Numbered from the stretch's first letter, positions 1 to 9,224 are shown. The stretch is DNA of 43,316 nucleotides from Coriobacteriaceae bacterium (GCA_003862195.1 QOUO01000012.1:1-43316), one strand, 5' to 3'. The notes: generated from the sequence alone by a model not told the origin. Numbers and translations are program-made.

Positions 1-1470
1 CTGGCGGTTCTCGATCAGGTAGTACTCGGTGTCGCTCACCTTGATGATGTAGCTCTTGTAGCCTGCGGAGTCCGTCTCGGAGGTCGCGGTGTAGGTGCCG
101 TCCTTCGTGATCTCCTCGGGCGTGATGTAGCCAAGCGGGTAGCGGTCATACGGGTCGAAGAACGTCGGGCGGTACTCGCCGCTCGTGGTCTTGCCGTAGG
201 AGCCGTAGTCCATGATGGAGAGGTACATGGTGGAGTAGTTGTCCCACGCGCCGCTGTCGGACGTCGTGGAGTACAGGTCGGGCATGCCGAGGAAGTGCCC
301 CAGCTCGTGGCCGAGTGCGCCGATGCCGCTCTGGTGCTGCTCGCCCTCGGACATGGACTCGTTCTCGGACTGGACGATGTAGCGGACGATGCCCACCTTG
401 CCGCCGCTCGGGGTGCTCACCTCGTAGGGGCTGCCGACCTCCTCGGTAAAGGAGTACTGGTGCGACCAGATGCCGTGGTGGCCCGTCGGGATGACGCCGG
501 TCGCGGCCTCGTAGCCGGCAAACACGACGCCCAGGCCAAGCTCGTTGGCCTCGACCTTGCCGTCGCCGTCGGTGTCATATTGCGAGAAGTCCACGTACTG
601 GGCCGCGGCCTGAATCGCGTCCTCCATGTCCTTCACGTAGTCGGGATCCTGGTTGCCAAACGGGTCGGGGTTGCCGTAGGTGTGGTCCACCGTCACGTGC
701 ACGACGCCGTCGTTAGCCTTGTCGGCCGTGTTGGTGTTGCCGCCCACGCCGTACGCGCTGCTCTCGGTCGCGGGGGTCCAGGTGAACTTCCCCTCAGAGG
801 ATATGCGATACAGGGAGCTCACGCTGTAGTCGCCTGTGAAGAACGTCTTGTTCCAGTCGTAGCTGGTGCTGTACGGCTCGTCGCTGAAGCCCACGACGAT
901 GGTGAGCAGCGGGATGCTGGTCGTGGTGCTCGTCGTGGACTGCGCAGCGGTCCTCATCAGCACCGACTTCTTGGTCGTCTTGGCCGTCGTGGCGGCAGTG
1001 GCCTGCGTCTTCTGCAGCGAGCTCACCGTGATGGGTGCGGAGGTCGTCGCGTCGCTCGCGGTCTTGCCCGTGTAGGTCTGACCCGCAAGCGCGTAGTACG
1101 CCACGCGGGCGGAACTTTCGGAAAGGTCGTCCGCGCTGATGGCACCCGCGTCGGTCGCGTCCTCCGCGGCGCTCCCAAGCTGGAGCGAGGATCCGGACCC
1201 AACCACCTGACGCCATGACCCGTCGGACGGGTCGCGCTGCACCACCACGCCGTCCGCGTTGGTCGCGTAGTGGAACCACTCGTCACCGTGCGTGGTGATC
1301 TTCGCCGTCGAGCCATCGGGCTGCTCGACCGATACCGCGCGGTTGTACGCCGGCATTGCCGATGCGACGCCCGCCGAACCCAGTGCCAGGGCAAACCCCA
1401 GCGCCGCGGCAGCCGCCGCCTTCGCGACGCGGCCCCGCGCGGCGAACCTGCCCTTCGTCCTACCTGCCAT
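1..1470 (-). CDS. Secreted M6 family (immune inhibitor A-like) metalloprotease, C-terminus off the window
   Basis: This is the first 490 codons of a zinc metallopeptidase; the frame is open through base 1, so the 3' end lies outside the window. The N-terminus has Arg/Lys residues, an Ala/Leu-rich core and an ASA cleavage site near residue 38, a classic Sec signal peptide. The catalytic signature GHELGHFLGMPDLY is at residues 387-400, with zinc ligands His388 and His392 and the G-x-PDLY continuation typical of M6 peptidases. Family knowledge: these enzymes act outside the cell on host or environmental proteins. Between the signal peptide and the catalytic part is a Thr/Ser/Ala-rich linker (about residues 135-180). 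ATG at 1470 is preceded by GGAGGAGG on the minus strand; an in-frame ATG one codon upstream (1473) is equally possible. Confidence in the family is high; the substrate is unknown. Confidence 0.9.
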   Translation of the reverse strand, partial: MAGRTKGRFAARGRVAKAAAAAALGFALALGSAGVASAMPAYNRAVSVEQPDGSTAKITTHGDEWFHYATNADGVVVQRDPSDGSWRQVVGSGSSLQLGSAAEDATDAGAISADDLSESSARVAYYALAGQTYTGKTASDATTSAPITVSSLQKTQATAATTAKTTKKSVLMRTAAQSTTSTTTSIPLLTIVVGFSDEPYSTSYDWNKTFFTGDYSVSSLYRISSEGKFTWTPATESSAYGVGGNTNTADKANDGVVHVTVDHTYGNPDPFGNQDPDYVKDMEDAIQAAAQYVDFSQYDTDGDGKVEANELGLGVVFAGYEAATGVIPTGHHGIWSHQYSFTEEVGSPYEVSTPSGGKVGIVRYIVQSENESMSEGEQHQSGIGALGHELGHFLGMPDLYSTTSDSGAWDNYSTMYLSIMDYGSYGKTTSGEYRPTFFDPYDRYPLGYITPEEITKDGTYTATSETDSAGYKSYIIKVSDTEYYLIENRQ

Positions 1471-1473
1471 CAT

Positions 1474-1774
1474 GCCTCCTCCGTAAAGCAACCAGACATC
1501 AACCTGCATTCAAGTTGAGGCTAACGAACCTGATTTTCCGTTTTATTGGATATCAGTTACGAGTGTGCTTCCTATAAGCGCGCCAACTAAACGGTAAACG
1601 GCAGTTCAGATACCTTGAGTCGAACCATCCATCAATCTTACGCATGGTTGACATGCATATCAGGCATGCGCATTTTCAGATTCGGCCACTCCGCAAACCC
1701 ACATGCCGTACAGCTACAATTGCAGAGAAGAACGCGGGCACCTGCCCGGAGGCATCACGATCTTTCGAGGTTAC
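1474..1774. other. Divergent intergenic region, M6 protease / uracil methyltransferase
   Basis: About 300 bases with no credible gene, noticeably richer in A+T than its flanks. It must hold promoters for the leftward protease gene and the rightward methyltransferase gene. A TTGACA hexamer at 1648-1653 on the plus strand is a candidate -35 box, but no convincing -10 follows at the right distance. Bases 1725-1733 are a copy of the GAGAAGAAC motif, followed directly by a short hairpin (CGGGC-ACCT-GCCCG, around 1734-1748). Confidence 0.5.
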
Positions 1775-2965
1775 ATGGGCTTCAAGACCTACACCTGTCC
1801 CATCGCACGGCAATGCGGCGGCTGCGAGTGGCTCGCCGTCCCCTACCCTATCCAGCTGCGCCGCAAGCAGCAGCAGGTCGAGGAGCTGCTGGGGACCATG
1901 GCCCGCGAGGACGGCGCGGAGGTGCTGCCCATCGCCGGCATGGCGGAGCCCAAGGGCTTCCGTCACAAGGCCGCCACGCCCTTCTCGCCCGCAAGGGGCG
2001 GATGCATCCGCTCCGGCTTCTATAGCGCGGGCACGCACCGCATCGTGCGCTGCGACAGCTGCCTGGTGGAAGCCCCGGGCGCCCGTGCGGTGCTGACGGA
2101 CGTCGCGCGCGTGGGCGAGGAGCTGGGCATGAGCGCCTACCAGGAGGACCGCGGGCGCGGCCTCCTGCGCCATGCCGTGGTGCGCTGCGGCTACGCCACG
2201 GACGAGGTGCTCCTGACCGTGGTCGCCAACGGCAACCGCCTGCCGCGCGAGGACGAGTTCGTGCACCGCATGCTGGGGCTCCACCCCGAGCTCACGTCCA
2301 TCGTGCTCAACGTCAACCAGCGGCGCACCAATGCCATCCTGGGACGCGACAGCCGCACGCTCTGCGGTCCCGGCAGCATGCGCGATGCCCTGCTGGGCTG
2401 CACGTTCAAGATCGGCCCCACCAGCTTCTATCAGACCAACCCCGCCCAGACCGAGGTCCTCTATCGCATCGCCCTGGAGGGGGCCGGGCTTCGCGACGGC
2501 TCCCGGCTGCTCGACGCGTACTGCGGCTGCGGCACCATCGGCATCTGCGCCGCCGCGCACGCGCGCTCCGCAGGGGCGGACGTGAGCGTCACGGGCGTGG
2601 ACCAGGTGGGCGGTGCCGTGATATCCGCCCGCTGGGCCGCGCAGCACAACGGGCTCGACGACAACTGCACCTTCGTGCATGAGGACGCCACGGCCTACAT
2701 GGAGTCGGTCGTGCGCGAGGGCGGCCGCGGCTTCGACGTCGTGGTGCTCGACCCGCCGCGCGCGGGGTCCACACCACGCTTCCTCACGGACGTGGCGCGC
2801 CTCGCCCCCAAGCGCGTCGTGTACGTCAGCTGCAATGTAAAGACGCAGGCACGCGACCTCGCCCTTTTGCGTCAGCACGGCTACCGCATCATGCAGGTGG
2901 CACCGGTTGACATGTTCCCGCACACCAAGCACGTAGAGAGCGTGGTCTCTCTGGTGCGCGGCTAG
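1775..2965 (+). CDS. 23S rRNA (uracil-5-)-methyltransferase, RlmC/RlmD/TrmA family
   Basis: A SAM-dependent RNA m5U methyltransferase of 396 residues. Cys8, Cys14, Cys17 and Cys93 or Cys96 fit the [4Fe-4S] pattern of RlmD-type enzymes (CPIARQCGGC near the N-terminus). The RNA-binding core has SFYQTNPAQTE, the SAM site DAYCGCGTIG is near residue 240, and DPPRAG and the catalytic cysteine motif YVSCN follow toward the C-terminus. The family usually has SCNP; here it is SCNV. There is no N-terminal TRAM domain. The frame is open back to 1703, but ATG at 1775 has GAGG four bases upstream and starts exactly where the family begins, so I prefer it. Whether it modifies U747, U1939 or both in 23S rRNA cannot be told from sequence alone. 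Confidence 0.88.
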   Translation: MGFKTYTCPIARQCGGCEWLAVPYPIQLRRKQQQVEELLGTMAREDGAEVLPIAGMAEPKGFRHKAATPFSPARGGCIRSGFYSAGTHRIVRCDSCLVEAPGARAVLTDVARVGEELGMSAYQEDRGRGLLRHAVVRCGYATDEVLLTVVANGNRLPREDEFVHRMLGLHPELTSIVLNVNQRRTNAILGRDSRTLCGPGSMRDALLGCTFKIGPTSFYQTNPAQTEVLYRIALEGAGLRDGSRLLDAYCGCGTIGICAAAHARSAGADVSVTGVDQVGGAVISARWAAQHNGLDDNCTFVHEDATAYMESVVREGGRGFDVVVLDPPRAGSTPRFLTDVARLAPKRVVYVSCNVKTQARDLALLRQHGYRIMQVAPVDMFPHTKHVESVVSLVRG

Positions 2966-3023
2966 GGTCGCCCCCTCCGCCTGCGGGACTGTGTCGATTC
3001 CATCAATATCGCGACGATGTGCC

Positions 3024-3082
3024 CATGCGCGTTGCCACCGCGCATGCAAGGCGTCAGTCTGTCTTCAGCCCCGCTTCGGGGC
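3024..3082 (+). terminator. Two tandem stem-loops after the uracil methyltransferase gene
   Basis: The first is a perfect 8-bp stem CATGCGCG / CGCGCATG with a 7-base loop (3024-3046). The second is GCCCCG-CTT-CGGGGC (3068-3082). Neither has a T-run, so if they terminate transcription they would be of the U-less type seen in high-GC actinobacteria. They lie between the stop at 2965 and the next gene at 3119. Confidence 0.4.
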
Positions 3083-3118
3083 CGGAGTTTGGCGATTCGT
3101 ACGTAAAGAGGCATTTTC

Positions 3119-4102
3119 ATGACAACCAATAGCGAGGCGACGGTCAGTCGCAACCCCTTTGGCTACCACAGCCGCCGCTGGTGGGTGGGGCTGACCGCGT
3201 TTCTGTTCCTGTTCCTCGTGGGGCCGTTTGCGGAGTTTGGCAACATGGACCGCGGCACCATCCACCACGCGCCGCAGCTGGCGGCGCACTACCAGACCAT
3301 GCTGCTGTGCTTCTCTCTCCTGCTCATATACCTGGTGCCGTTCTTCCTGTTCGTGCGCTACACGCGCATGCGCGCGGGCGTGCCGCGCTGGCTTGTGGTG
3401 CTGGCGTTCGCGAGCGGCCTCTTTGTTCCCGGCTGGATCGCCGGAGAGCTCAACGCCGGCGCAGACGACCTGCTGCACCTGCTCGCGTCCAAGTCCTTTG
3501 TCAGCACGTGGGGCGATGCCCTCGAGGCGCCGCTGGTGGAAGAGACCCTCAAGCTCCTCACCGTGGTGGCGGTGCTGAGGCTGGCCGGCCGGCGTGACGG
3601 GCGCGACTGGCTCGTGGGCGGCATGTGCGTGGGCATGGGCTTCCAGCTGTCCGAGGACCTTGGCTACATAGAGGACCAGATCGCCTCCGGGCATCACGGG
3701 TTCGAGACCGCGGTGCCGGTCACGCTCAACGACCGCATCTCCGGCGCAATCGTGTCGCACTGGACATACACGGCGCTCGTGGCCGTGGCGATCTGGCTGC
3801 TCTTCTGTCAGCGCCGACGCGTGCGCGGACTCCTGCTCCTGCTTGTGCCCCTGCTGGGCCACGCCGCATGGGACACGCCGCTCAGCGACGCAGGCGCGCT
3901 GTTCGAGGCATTCTTCTGCCTGATCGTGGCCGTCCCGTTCCTGTATGCCTGGGGCGACATCGCGTTTGACGGCGGGCGCCGCCTTTCCGCGGCACGTCCC
4001 AAGCGGCATAAGCGGCACAAGGCGCAAGGTGCGCACGTGACGCACACCGCGCCGGGCGAGAAGGACTCGAGCCCCGCGCCGCAGCCCCCACAGGGTCTGT
4101 AA
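3119..4102 (+). CDS. PrsW family intramembrane metalloprotease
   Basis: A polytopic membrane protein of 327 residues with about seven or eight hydrophobic segments. It carries the motifs expected of PrsW/glutamic-type intramembrane proteases: EAPLVEETLKL with Glu141-Glu142, GFQLSEDLGYIED with Glu179, SHWTYTAL with His214, and HAAWD near residue 250. Family knowledge: PrsW performs site-1 cleavage of anti-sigma factors in Bacillus, and many actinobacterial homologues have unknown substrates. The C-terminal 50 residues are basic and hydrophilic (Lys/Arg/His-rich, then Pro-rich) and probably cytoplasmic. AGAGG upstream supports the ATG. It is followed 27 bases later by a second membrane-protein gene, probably in one transcript. 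No anti-sigma factor gene is visible nearby. Confidence 0.85.
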   Translation: MTTNSEATVSRNPFGYHSRRWWVGLTAFLFLFLVGPFAEFGNMDRGTIHHAPQLAAHYQTMLLCFSLLLIYLVPFFLFVRYTRMRAGVPRWLVVLAFASGLFVPGWIAGELNAGADDLLHLLASKSFVSTWGDALEAPLVEETLKLLTVVAVLRLAGRRDGRDWLVGGMCVGMGFQLSEDLGYIEDQIASGHHGFETAVPVTLNDRISGAIVSHWTYTALVAVAIWLLFCQRRRVRGLLLLLVPLLGHAAWDTPLSDAGALFEAFFCLIVAVPFLYAWGDIAFDGGRRLSAARPKRHKRHKAQGAHVTHTAPGEKDSSPAPQPPQGL

Positions 4103-4129
4103 CCAGCGCAAAGGTCGGGAGGTTGTGCC

Positions 4130-5851
4130 ATGCACGGTGGTAACGCACGGAAAGACGCGCGCAAGGCAGCAGCAAGTTGCGCACGCGAAACCGCAAGTCC
4201 CTACGACCTTGGCACTCCCCTCCCGCGCGACTATCCGTACGATCCCCGCGGCCGCAGGCTTGCGGACGGCGCCCTCGCCACGGTCATCCTCCTGCGCGTC
4301 GCGGCGGCAGCGCTCGCGTTTGCCGGTCTCGCATGGTGCGCAATCTGGTGGGCGGCCACCTCGCTTGGCGCCGCAATCACGGCCATCCTTTGCATCACGC
4401 TTTCCGCACTCGTCCTCGGGCGCGGCCTCGAGTATGCGGCCGGCGCGGCGTTCGGTCGCGCGTCGCTCCGCCTGGAGCCAAACGTTCGCCACGACTACGT
4501 GCTGCGCGCGTTCCGCAAGGGACGCCGCTCCGCAGGCACCACGCCACGCTTCCTGCTCGCTCTTGCGCGGCTAGACATCCTCAGAGGGCAGCCCCGCCTA
4601 GCCGGCGACGCCCTCGCGCGCGTAGACACGTCCAACCTGAACCCCAACCGCCTAAAGCTCCTGTACCTGCTACAGACCGTCACGGCAATCCAGCTGCAAG
4701 AAGACGCCCACAACGCGGCAATCCGCTACGCGGGCATCACGGGCGAGAAAAGCGCAGGCTTCCCGCCCGATAGCGTGGTCATTGGCTGGGCGCAAGACGC
4801 CGCAGACGGCCGCGCGCCTGAGGACGCAACCATGCGCGACGTCTGCGCAAGCGCGCTGCAACCGCGCCGACGCAGACCGTTTTTGGCAGTCTCGCTCTCC
4901 GTCATGCTGGCGCACTGCCTTCTCTTCGCAGGCGTCGCCACCGGGGTCGACGCCACGGACAGTTGGCGCCTGCACCTGGGGTATCAGACCGTAGCAGGAC
5001 TCTTGACCTCGATGTTCATGGTGGCGCTCGCAATCGCGGGCGTCGTTCTTCTCGCCCGGTGGCGCATGCGCCAGGATGCGCCGCAAACGCGCGGGCGCAA
5101 GGTCGCACAAGTCGTGGGCTCGTGTCTTGTGGTCATGGCCGTCACTTGCCTTGCGCTTGTTGTCGCAATCGGGACGATCTTCGCAACGGATGGAACAGAG
5201 CGCACCATCGCACGCGGCGTACGGAGCGATTCAGCCGACGGACGCCCATACAACTACGTCGCGCTCGACATGGAAAACGGCTACGGCGCAGCACGCACCA
5301 CCACGTATTGGCGCACGCGCGATTTCATCGTGATGCAAGAGTGGTCGCCAGCGCAGGACTATGACACCAAGGCAGAACGCAAGACGACTGCAGACAGCAG
5401 CGAGGCTGGCACTGGTACGACCGATGTCTCGACGTCCGCAACGGAGTCGGCAGGTACCTCTTCGAGTCCAACCAGCTCCAACGCGTCCGATTCGGGCACG
5501 CCCGACGCCGACAGTGCGTCCGCACTCGCAGACCAGATGCGCGCAGTCGCAAGGTATCTGCAAGAACAGGGCATCGTGCCCGGCGCAAGCGAGCCCGCGC
5601 TCGACTACGATGCCAAGGGCCATGCATATGCAAGTCTGGGCACGCAAAGTCAAACCGTGAACGGCAAGGCCGTCGAAGTCGGGTACGAGCTGAGAGACAA
5701 CGGCGAGTCACAGCAGCCTTCCGGCACGGCACAGGAGCTCGTGCTGGAACGCACGTATCCCAACGGCGGGGGCGATGCGGAGCTCGTGGGCTTCTACCTG
5801 GTGGACCACCAGACGCTTGCCGTTACGGACGAAAACAGGACGTCCTGGTAG
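4130..5851 (+). CDS. Multi-pass membrane protein of unknown function
   Basis: I do not recognise a family. The 573-residue product has a hydrophilic N-terminus, two close hydrophobic segments (about residues 48-95), a soluble helical stretch (about 100-235) that might contain a TPR-like repeat (RFLLALARLDILRGQPRLAG), three more hydrophobic segments (about 235-350), then an extracytoplasmic-looking tail. The tail includes a Ser/Thr/Ala-rich low-complexity linker (about 400-445) followed by a small folded C-terminal part. The topology suggests a cytosolic helical domain and an exposed C-terminal domain. ATG at 4130 is preceded by GGGAGG. The gene follows the PrsW gene by 27 bases, so the two may be cotranscribed and functionally linked; that is inference only. 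Confidence 0.7.
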   Translation: MHGGNARKDARKAAASCARETASPYDLGTPLPRDYPYDPRGRRLADGALATVILLRVAAAALAFAGLAWCAIWWAATSLGAAITAILCITLSALVLGRGLEYAAGAAFGRASLRLEPNVRHDYVLRAFRKGRRSAGTTPRFLLALARLDILRGQPRLAGDALARVDTSNLNPNRLKLLYLLQTVTAIQLQEDAHNAAIRYAGITGEKSAGFPPDSVVIGWAQDAADGRAPEDATMRDVCASALQPRRRRPFLAVSLSVMLAHCLLFAGVATGVDATDSWRLHLGYQTVAGLLTSMFMVALAIAGVVLLARWRMRQDAPQTRGRKVAQVVGSCLVVMAVTCLALVVAIGTIFATDGTERTIARGVRSDSADGRPYNYVALDMENGYGAARTTTYWRTRDFIVMQEWSPAQDYDTKAERKTTADSSEAGTGTTDVSTSATESAGTSSSPTSSNASDSGTPDADSASALADQMRAVARYLQEQGIVPGASEPALDYDAKGHAYASLGTQSQTVNGKAVEVGYELRDNGESQQPSGTAQELVLERTYPNGGGDAELVGFYLVDHQTLAVTDENRTSW

Positions 5852-5861
5852 GGACGTCCTG
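5836..5861 (+). terminator. Perfect 10-bp stem-loop overlapping the stop codon
   Basis: CAGGACGTCC (5836-5845) pairs with GGACGTCCTG (5852-5861) around a 6-base loop that contains the TAG stop of the upstream membrane-protein gene. No T-run follows. It lies between two convergent genes (stop at 5851 and the purN stop at 5909), so it could act on both strands. Confidence 0.5.
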
Positions 5862-5908
5862 CTCTTCTCACGCCAGTCTTTCAGTTGTCTGCCCGCAACG
5901 TCGCGCCG

Positions 5909-6541
5909 CTATGCGCCCGCCGGCGGGTCGACCACGACCTTGTTGCCCTCCACGTGCACGCGACCCTCCGCCAGCAGCTGGATGGTGTCGGGGTACAGCT
6001 CGTGCTCGATCTCGTGGATGTGCGCCTCGAGCGTGTCCACGTCCCAGCCCTCCTGCACGGGCAGCGCGCGCTGCGCGATGATCGGGCCGCAGTCGTAGTG
6101 GTCGTCCGCAAAGTGCACGGTCACGCCCGTGACCTTCACGCCGTAGTCAAACGCGTCCTGGATGGCGTGCGCGCCCTTGAAGCTGGGCAGCAGTGCCGGG
6201 TGCAGGTTCACGACGCGGTTCTGGAACGTGCGCAGGATCGGCGCGTGCACCATGCGCATGTAGCCCGCCATGATCACGTAGTCGACCTTCTCGCGCACCA
6301 GCGTGGAGGCAATCACCTCGTCTGCCGTGATGGGGTCGGCGTAGATCTCCTTGCTCAGGGTCATGGTCTGGATGCCCGCAGCCTCCGCGCGCTTGAGCCC
6401 GTACGCGCTGGGACGGGACGAGATAACGATCGCGACCTCCGCGTCCAGCGTGCCTGCGGCGATGCGGTCGATAATGGCCTGCAGGTTGGTGCCGCTGCCG
6501 CTGATGAGGACGCCAAGCCTGATGGGACTGCGGTCGCTCAT
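5909..6541 (-). CDS. purN: Phosphoribosylglycinamide formyltransferase (GAR transformylase)
   Basis: Catalyses the third step of purine synthesis, moving a formyl group from 10-formyl-THF to GAR. The 210-residue product has the phosphate loop GSGTNLQAI at residues 15-23, the catalytic trio Asn112-Leu-His114 within VVNLHPALLPSFKG, and Asp150 in DDHYDCGPII. Length and motif order are normal for PurN. The start is ATG at 6541, which overlaps the TGA of purM by four bases (ATGA), so the two are translationally coupled. The reading frame stays open further upstream, but that extension only overlaps purM in another frame and is not needed. Confidence 0.96.
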   Translation of the reverse strand: MSDRSPIRLGVLISGSGTNLQAIIDRIAAGTLDAEVAIVISSRPSAYGLKRAEAAGIQTMTLSKEIYADPITADEVIASTLVREKVDYVIMAGYMRMVHAPILRTFQNRVVNLHPALLPSFKGAHAIQDAFDYGVKVTGVTVHFADDHYDCGPIIAQRALPVQEGWDVDTLEAHIHEIEHELYPDTIQLLAEGRVHVEGNKVVVDPPAGA

Positions 6542-7608
6542 CGGTAGGTCACCTTGCCCTCGCCCTTGACGCACTCGCCCATCACGAAGGGCTCGAAGCC
6601 CTGCGCCACGAGCGCCTCGCACACGTCGTCCACGTCGTCGCGGCCGCAGATGATGCTCATGCCCACGCCCATGTTGAAGGTCTTGTACGCCTCGTCGGGG
6701 GTGAGGCCCGCCGCCTTGACGCAATAGTTGATGATGGGCGGCACGTCCCATGCGGGGCCGTCCTCGCCGCCGCGGTCGACCACGGCATCCACGTCCGCCG
6801 GCAGCGCGCGGTTGAGGTTCTCCGTGATGCCGCCGCCCGTGATGTGCGCCATCGCGTGGATGGGGGCGCCGGCCTTGAGCGCGACCACCAGGCCGCCGGC
6901 GTAGATCGTGGTCGGGCGCATCACGGCGTCGGCCAGGCTCTCGCCACCCAGCTCCTCGAGCGGGGTCTCGAGCTCCTCCACGGTCTTGCCCTCGATCGCG
7001 ACCTTGCGCACCAGGCTGTAGCCGTTGGAGTGGATGCCGGAGCTGGGCAGGCCCAGGATCACGTCACCCTCGTGCACCAGGTGCGGTCCGATCATCTTGG
7101 GACGGTCCACGACGCCCACCACAAAGCCGGCCAGGTCGTAGTCCTCGGGCTTCATGACGCCGGGGTGCTCGGCCATCTCACCGCCCACCAGGGCGCAGCC
7201 GGACTTCTTGCAGCCGTTGGCGATGCCCTTCACGATCTTGGCCACGTGCTCGGCCTTGAGCTTGCCGATCGCCACATAGTCCAGGAAGAACAGCGGCTCC
7301 GCGCCGATGGGCACCACGTCGTCCACGCACATGGCCACGAGGTCCTCGCCAACCGTGTCGTGACGGTCGAGCAGCTGGGCGATGGCGAGCTTGGTGCCCA
7401 CGCCGTCCGTGCCGCTCACGAGCACGGGGTCCTCCATGTCCTTGAACCCCTTCATGCTGAAGCACGAGCCAAAGCCGCCCAGGCCGCCAATGACCTCGGG
7501 GCGGTTCGTCTCCTTCACGGCCGCCTTGATGGCGTCTACCGCGCGGGCGCCCTCGTCTACGTCCACGCCGGCATCGGCGTAGGTGATGTGCCTGGGCTGG
7601 GTCTCCAT
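6538..7608 (-). CDS. purM: Phosphoribosylformylglycinamidine cyclo-ligase (AIR synthetase)
   Basis: Makes AIR from FGAM and ATP, step five of purine synthesis. The 356-residue protein has VSGTDGVGTKL at residues 64-74, the second ATP/substrate motif GLPSSGIHSNGYSLVRK, and the C-terminal glycine-rich HITGGGITENLNR. ATG at 7608 is chosen because GGAGGAGAAGG lies just upstream on the minus strand; the ATG five codons earlier (7623) overlaps that ribosome-binding site. It is translationally coupled to purN downstream. The upstream neighbour is a sortase gene, separated by a 164-base gap with a hairpin, so purMN may have its own promoter. Confidence 0.96.
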   Translation of the reverse strand: METQPRHITYADAGVDVDEGARAVDAIKAAVKETNRPEVIGGLGGFGSCFSMKGFKDMEDPVLVSGTDGVGTKLAIAQLLDRHDTVGEDLVAMCVDDVVPIGAEPLFFLDYVAIGKLKAEHVAKIVKGIANGCKKSGCALVGGEMAEHPGVMKPEDYDLAGFVVGVVDRPKMIGPHLVHEGDVILGLPSSGIHSNGYSLVRKVAIEGKTVEELETPLEELGGESLADAVMRPTTIYAGGLVVALKAGAPIHAMAHITGGGITENLNRALPADVDAVVDRGGEDGPAWDVPPIINYCVKAAGLTPDEAYKTFNMGVGMSIICGRDDVDDVCEALVAQGFEPFVMGECVKGEGKVTYR

Positions 7609-7728
7609 GTCCTTCTCCTCCATATGCGGCGCTGGTTGGGCGCCTGTTTCAGACGACGTTTTCAGTCTAACAAGTTCGCGCACGTGGGAGCGCTTTCGTA
7701 CCCCCACGCGCGCATTTTGTTTACGAAC

Positions 7729-7759
7729 GCGGGCGAGAAGAACGTGCCCCCTCGCCCGC
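7729..7759 (-). terminator. Stem-loop downstream of the sortase gene
   Basis: GCGGGCGAG (7729-7737) pairs perfectly with CTCGCCCGC (7751-7759) around a 13-base loop, 13 bases after the sortase stop codon. It contains a copy of the GAGAAGAAC motif (7735-7743). No U-run follows on the minus strand, so it would be a U-less terminator, or a processing site between srtB and purM. Confidence 0.5.
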
Positions 7760-7772
7760 AGCGCTTCCGCTC

Positions 7773-8753
7773 TTATGAGCTCGAGCCGGAGCTCTGTCCC
7801 GTGGCCGCGGCGGCCTCGCTCTTGGGCACGCACAGCAGCACGGCGCGGCCGTGCCCAAAGTCGTAGTTGCACGTGACGAGCGTCATCACGTGGCTCGTGC
7901 CCTGGATGATCTGCGCGGCGTCGGAGCGCTTGGCGGACGCCTTCGCGAGCATCTTGTTGAGGTACGTGTGGAACTCGTCCGTGGACGCGAAGTTGAAGGT
8001 GCGCAGGTCGTCGTCGTAGTCGCTCTTGATGATGTAGAGCAGCAGCGGCTCCATCTCGTACGCCTTGTTGTTGCGGTCCACGTACCACACAGTCGTGATC
8101 TTGTCGAAGTTGGCCTGCTTCTTGAGGTCGTCCAGCGGCGCGAACATCTGCCCGTCGTTGAGGTGGTGGCCGTAGATGAGCGTCTGGGCGTCCACCATGC
8201 CGGGCTTGGTGTTCTGGCAGTCCATGAAGACCCGCCCGCCGATGCTGTACTCGCCCGTGGCGGAGTGACGCAGGTACTGCGTGTTGTTCTTGCCCTGGTA
8301 CACGGGGAAGTTGATCGTCGTGCCCTCGACGTCGATCCAACCCACGATGTCGTTGTTGACGGCCTCGAGCGCGGCAAAGTCGATCGTGGGCGCGCCCGTG
8401 GACTTGTCGGTCTTTACGTTGGCGATCTTCTCGAGCTTCTGGTTGTTCTGGCGCTGGTGGCTGTACTCGCTCTGCGCGTGGAAGTACAGGTACCCTGCCA
8501 CGGCGAGAAGGGCGATGCCCACCACCAGGAAGATGGTGCTGAGCACGCGCCTGCCGCGGCCGCGGCGCCTGGGCTTCTCGCCCCTATCGTCCCGACGCGA
8601 CCTTCCGCCGCCACCGTTGCCGCCGGCCGCGCTGCGGTCCGCCTGCACGGAAGACGCGTACGCGACCGCGGACGTTGCCGGCACGTAGCCGGCGGCACGT
8701 GGCGCGGCAGCCGTGGAGTCGGCGTCGACGTTCGACCTGGAATGCTTACCCAT
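7773..8753 (-). CDS. srtB: Class B sortase
   Basis: A membrane-anchored cysteine transpeptidase of 326 residues that links surface proteins to peptidoglycan or builds pili. The N-terminal ~65 residues are low complexity and basic, followed by one membrane segment (about 69-90), a type II topology. The catalytic domain shows [19 protein letters not shown], the active-site His196 in LIYGHH, Cys295 in [10 protein letters not shown] and Arg303 in GHGRAVLL, which fits class B rather than class A (the longer N-terminal helix region and the NDIVGWI motif are typical). A short Ser/Gly tail ends the protein. It starts nine bases after purE ends. No substrate with an obvious sorting signal is seen in the window, although the M6 protease is cut off before its C-terminus. 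The symbol is by class only. Confidence 0.9.
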   Translation of the reverse strand: MGKHSRSNVDADSTAAAPRAAGYVPATSAVAYASSVQADRSAAGGNGGGGRSRRDDRGEKPRRRGRGRRVLSTIFLVVGIALLAVAGYLYFHAQSEYSHQRQNNQKLEKIANVKTDKSTGAPTIDFAALEAVNNDIVGWIDVEGTTINFPVYQGKNNTQYLRHSATGEYSIGGRVFMDCQNTKPGMVDAQTLIYGHHLNDGQMFAPLDDLKKQANFDKITTVWYVDRNNKAYEMEPLLLYIIKSDYDDDLRTFNFASTDEFHTYLNKMLAKASAKRSDAAQIIQGTSHVMTLVTCNYDFGHGRAVLLCVPKSEAAAATGQSSGSSS

Positions 8754-8762
8754 CGGCCTGTC

Positions 8763-9224
8763 CTACGCCTCGGCCATCTGCCTCTTGAGCTCCACGATCT
8801 TCTCGCGGTACTCGGGCATGGTCGCGCCCAGAATCTGGGTCGCGTAGATGGCGGCGTTCTTGGCACCGCCGATGGCCACGCAGGCCACGGGCACGCCGGA
8901 CGGCATCTGCACCATGGACAGGAGCGAGTCCATGCCGCCGAGGTCGGAGGTCTTCATGGGGACGCCCACGATCGGCAGCGGCGTGTAGGCGGCCACGACG
9001 CCGCCCAGGTGCGCGGCCTTGCCTGCGGCCGCGATGATCACCTTGAGCCCGCGGTCAGCCGCGGTCGAGGCCCACTCGTGCACCTTGGCGGGCGCGCGGT
9101 GCGCGGACGCGATCACGAGCTCGTAGGGAACGCCCAGCTCCTCGAGCTCCTTGGTGCACGCCTCCATCGCCGGCATGTCCGACTTGGATCCCATGATGAT
9201 TCCCACGACTGGCTTGTCTGCCAT
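8763..9224 (-). CDS. purE: N5-carboxyaminoimidazole ribonucleotide mutase, class I PurE
   Basis: Converts N5-CAIR to CAIR in purine synthesis. The 153-residue protein has the loop [10 protein letters not shown] at residues 11-20, SAHRAP at 40-45, and [14 protein letters not shown], all standard for bacterial class I PurE. The frame extends 12 codons upstream, but ATG at 9224 has GGAGG at the right spacing and matches the family start. No purK is next to it; in this window the partner genes are purM and purN, separated from purE by the sortase. A TATACT hexamer about 70 bases upstream is a candidate -10. Confidence 0.95.
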   Translation of the reverse strand: MADKPVVGIIMGSKSDMPAMEACTKELEELGVPYELVIASAHRAPAKVHEWASTAADRGLKVIIAAAGKAAHLGGVVAAYTPLPIVGVPMKTSDLGGMDSLLSMVQMPSGVPVACVAIGGAKNAAIYATQILGATMPEYREKIVELKRQMAEA

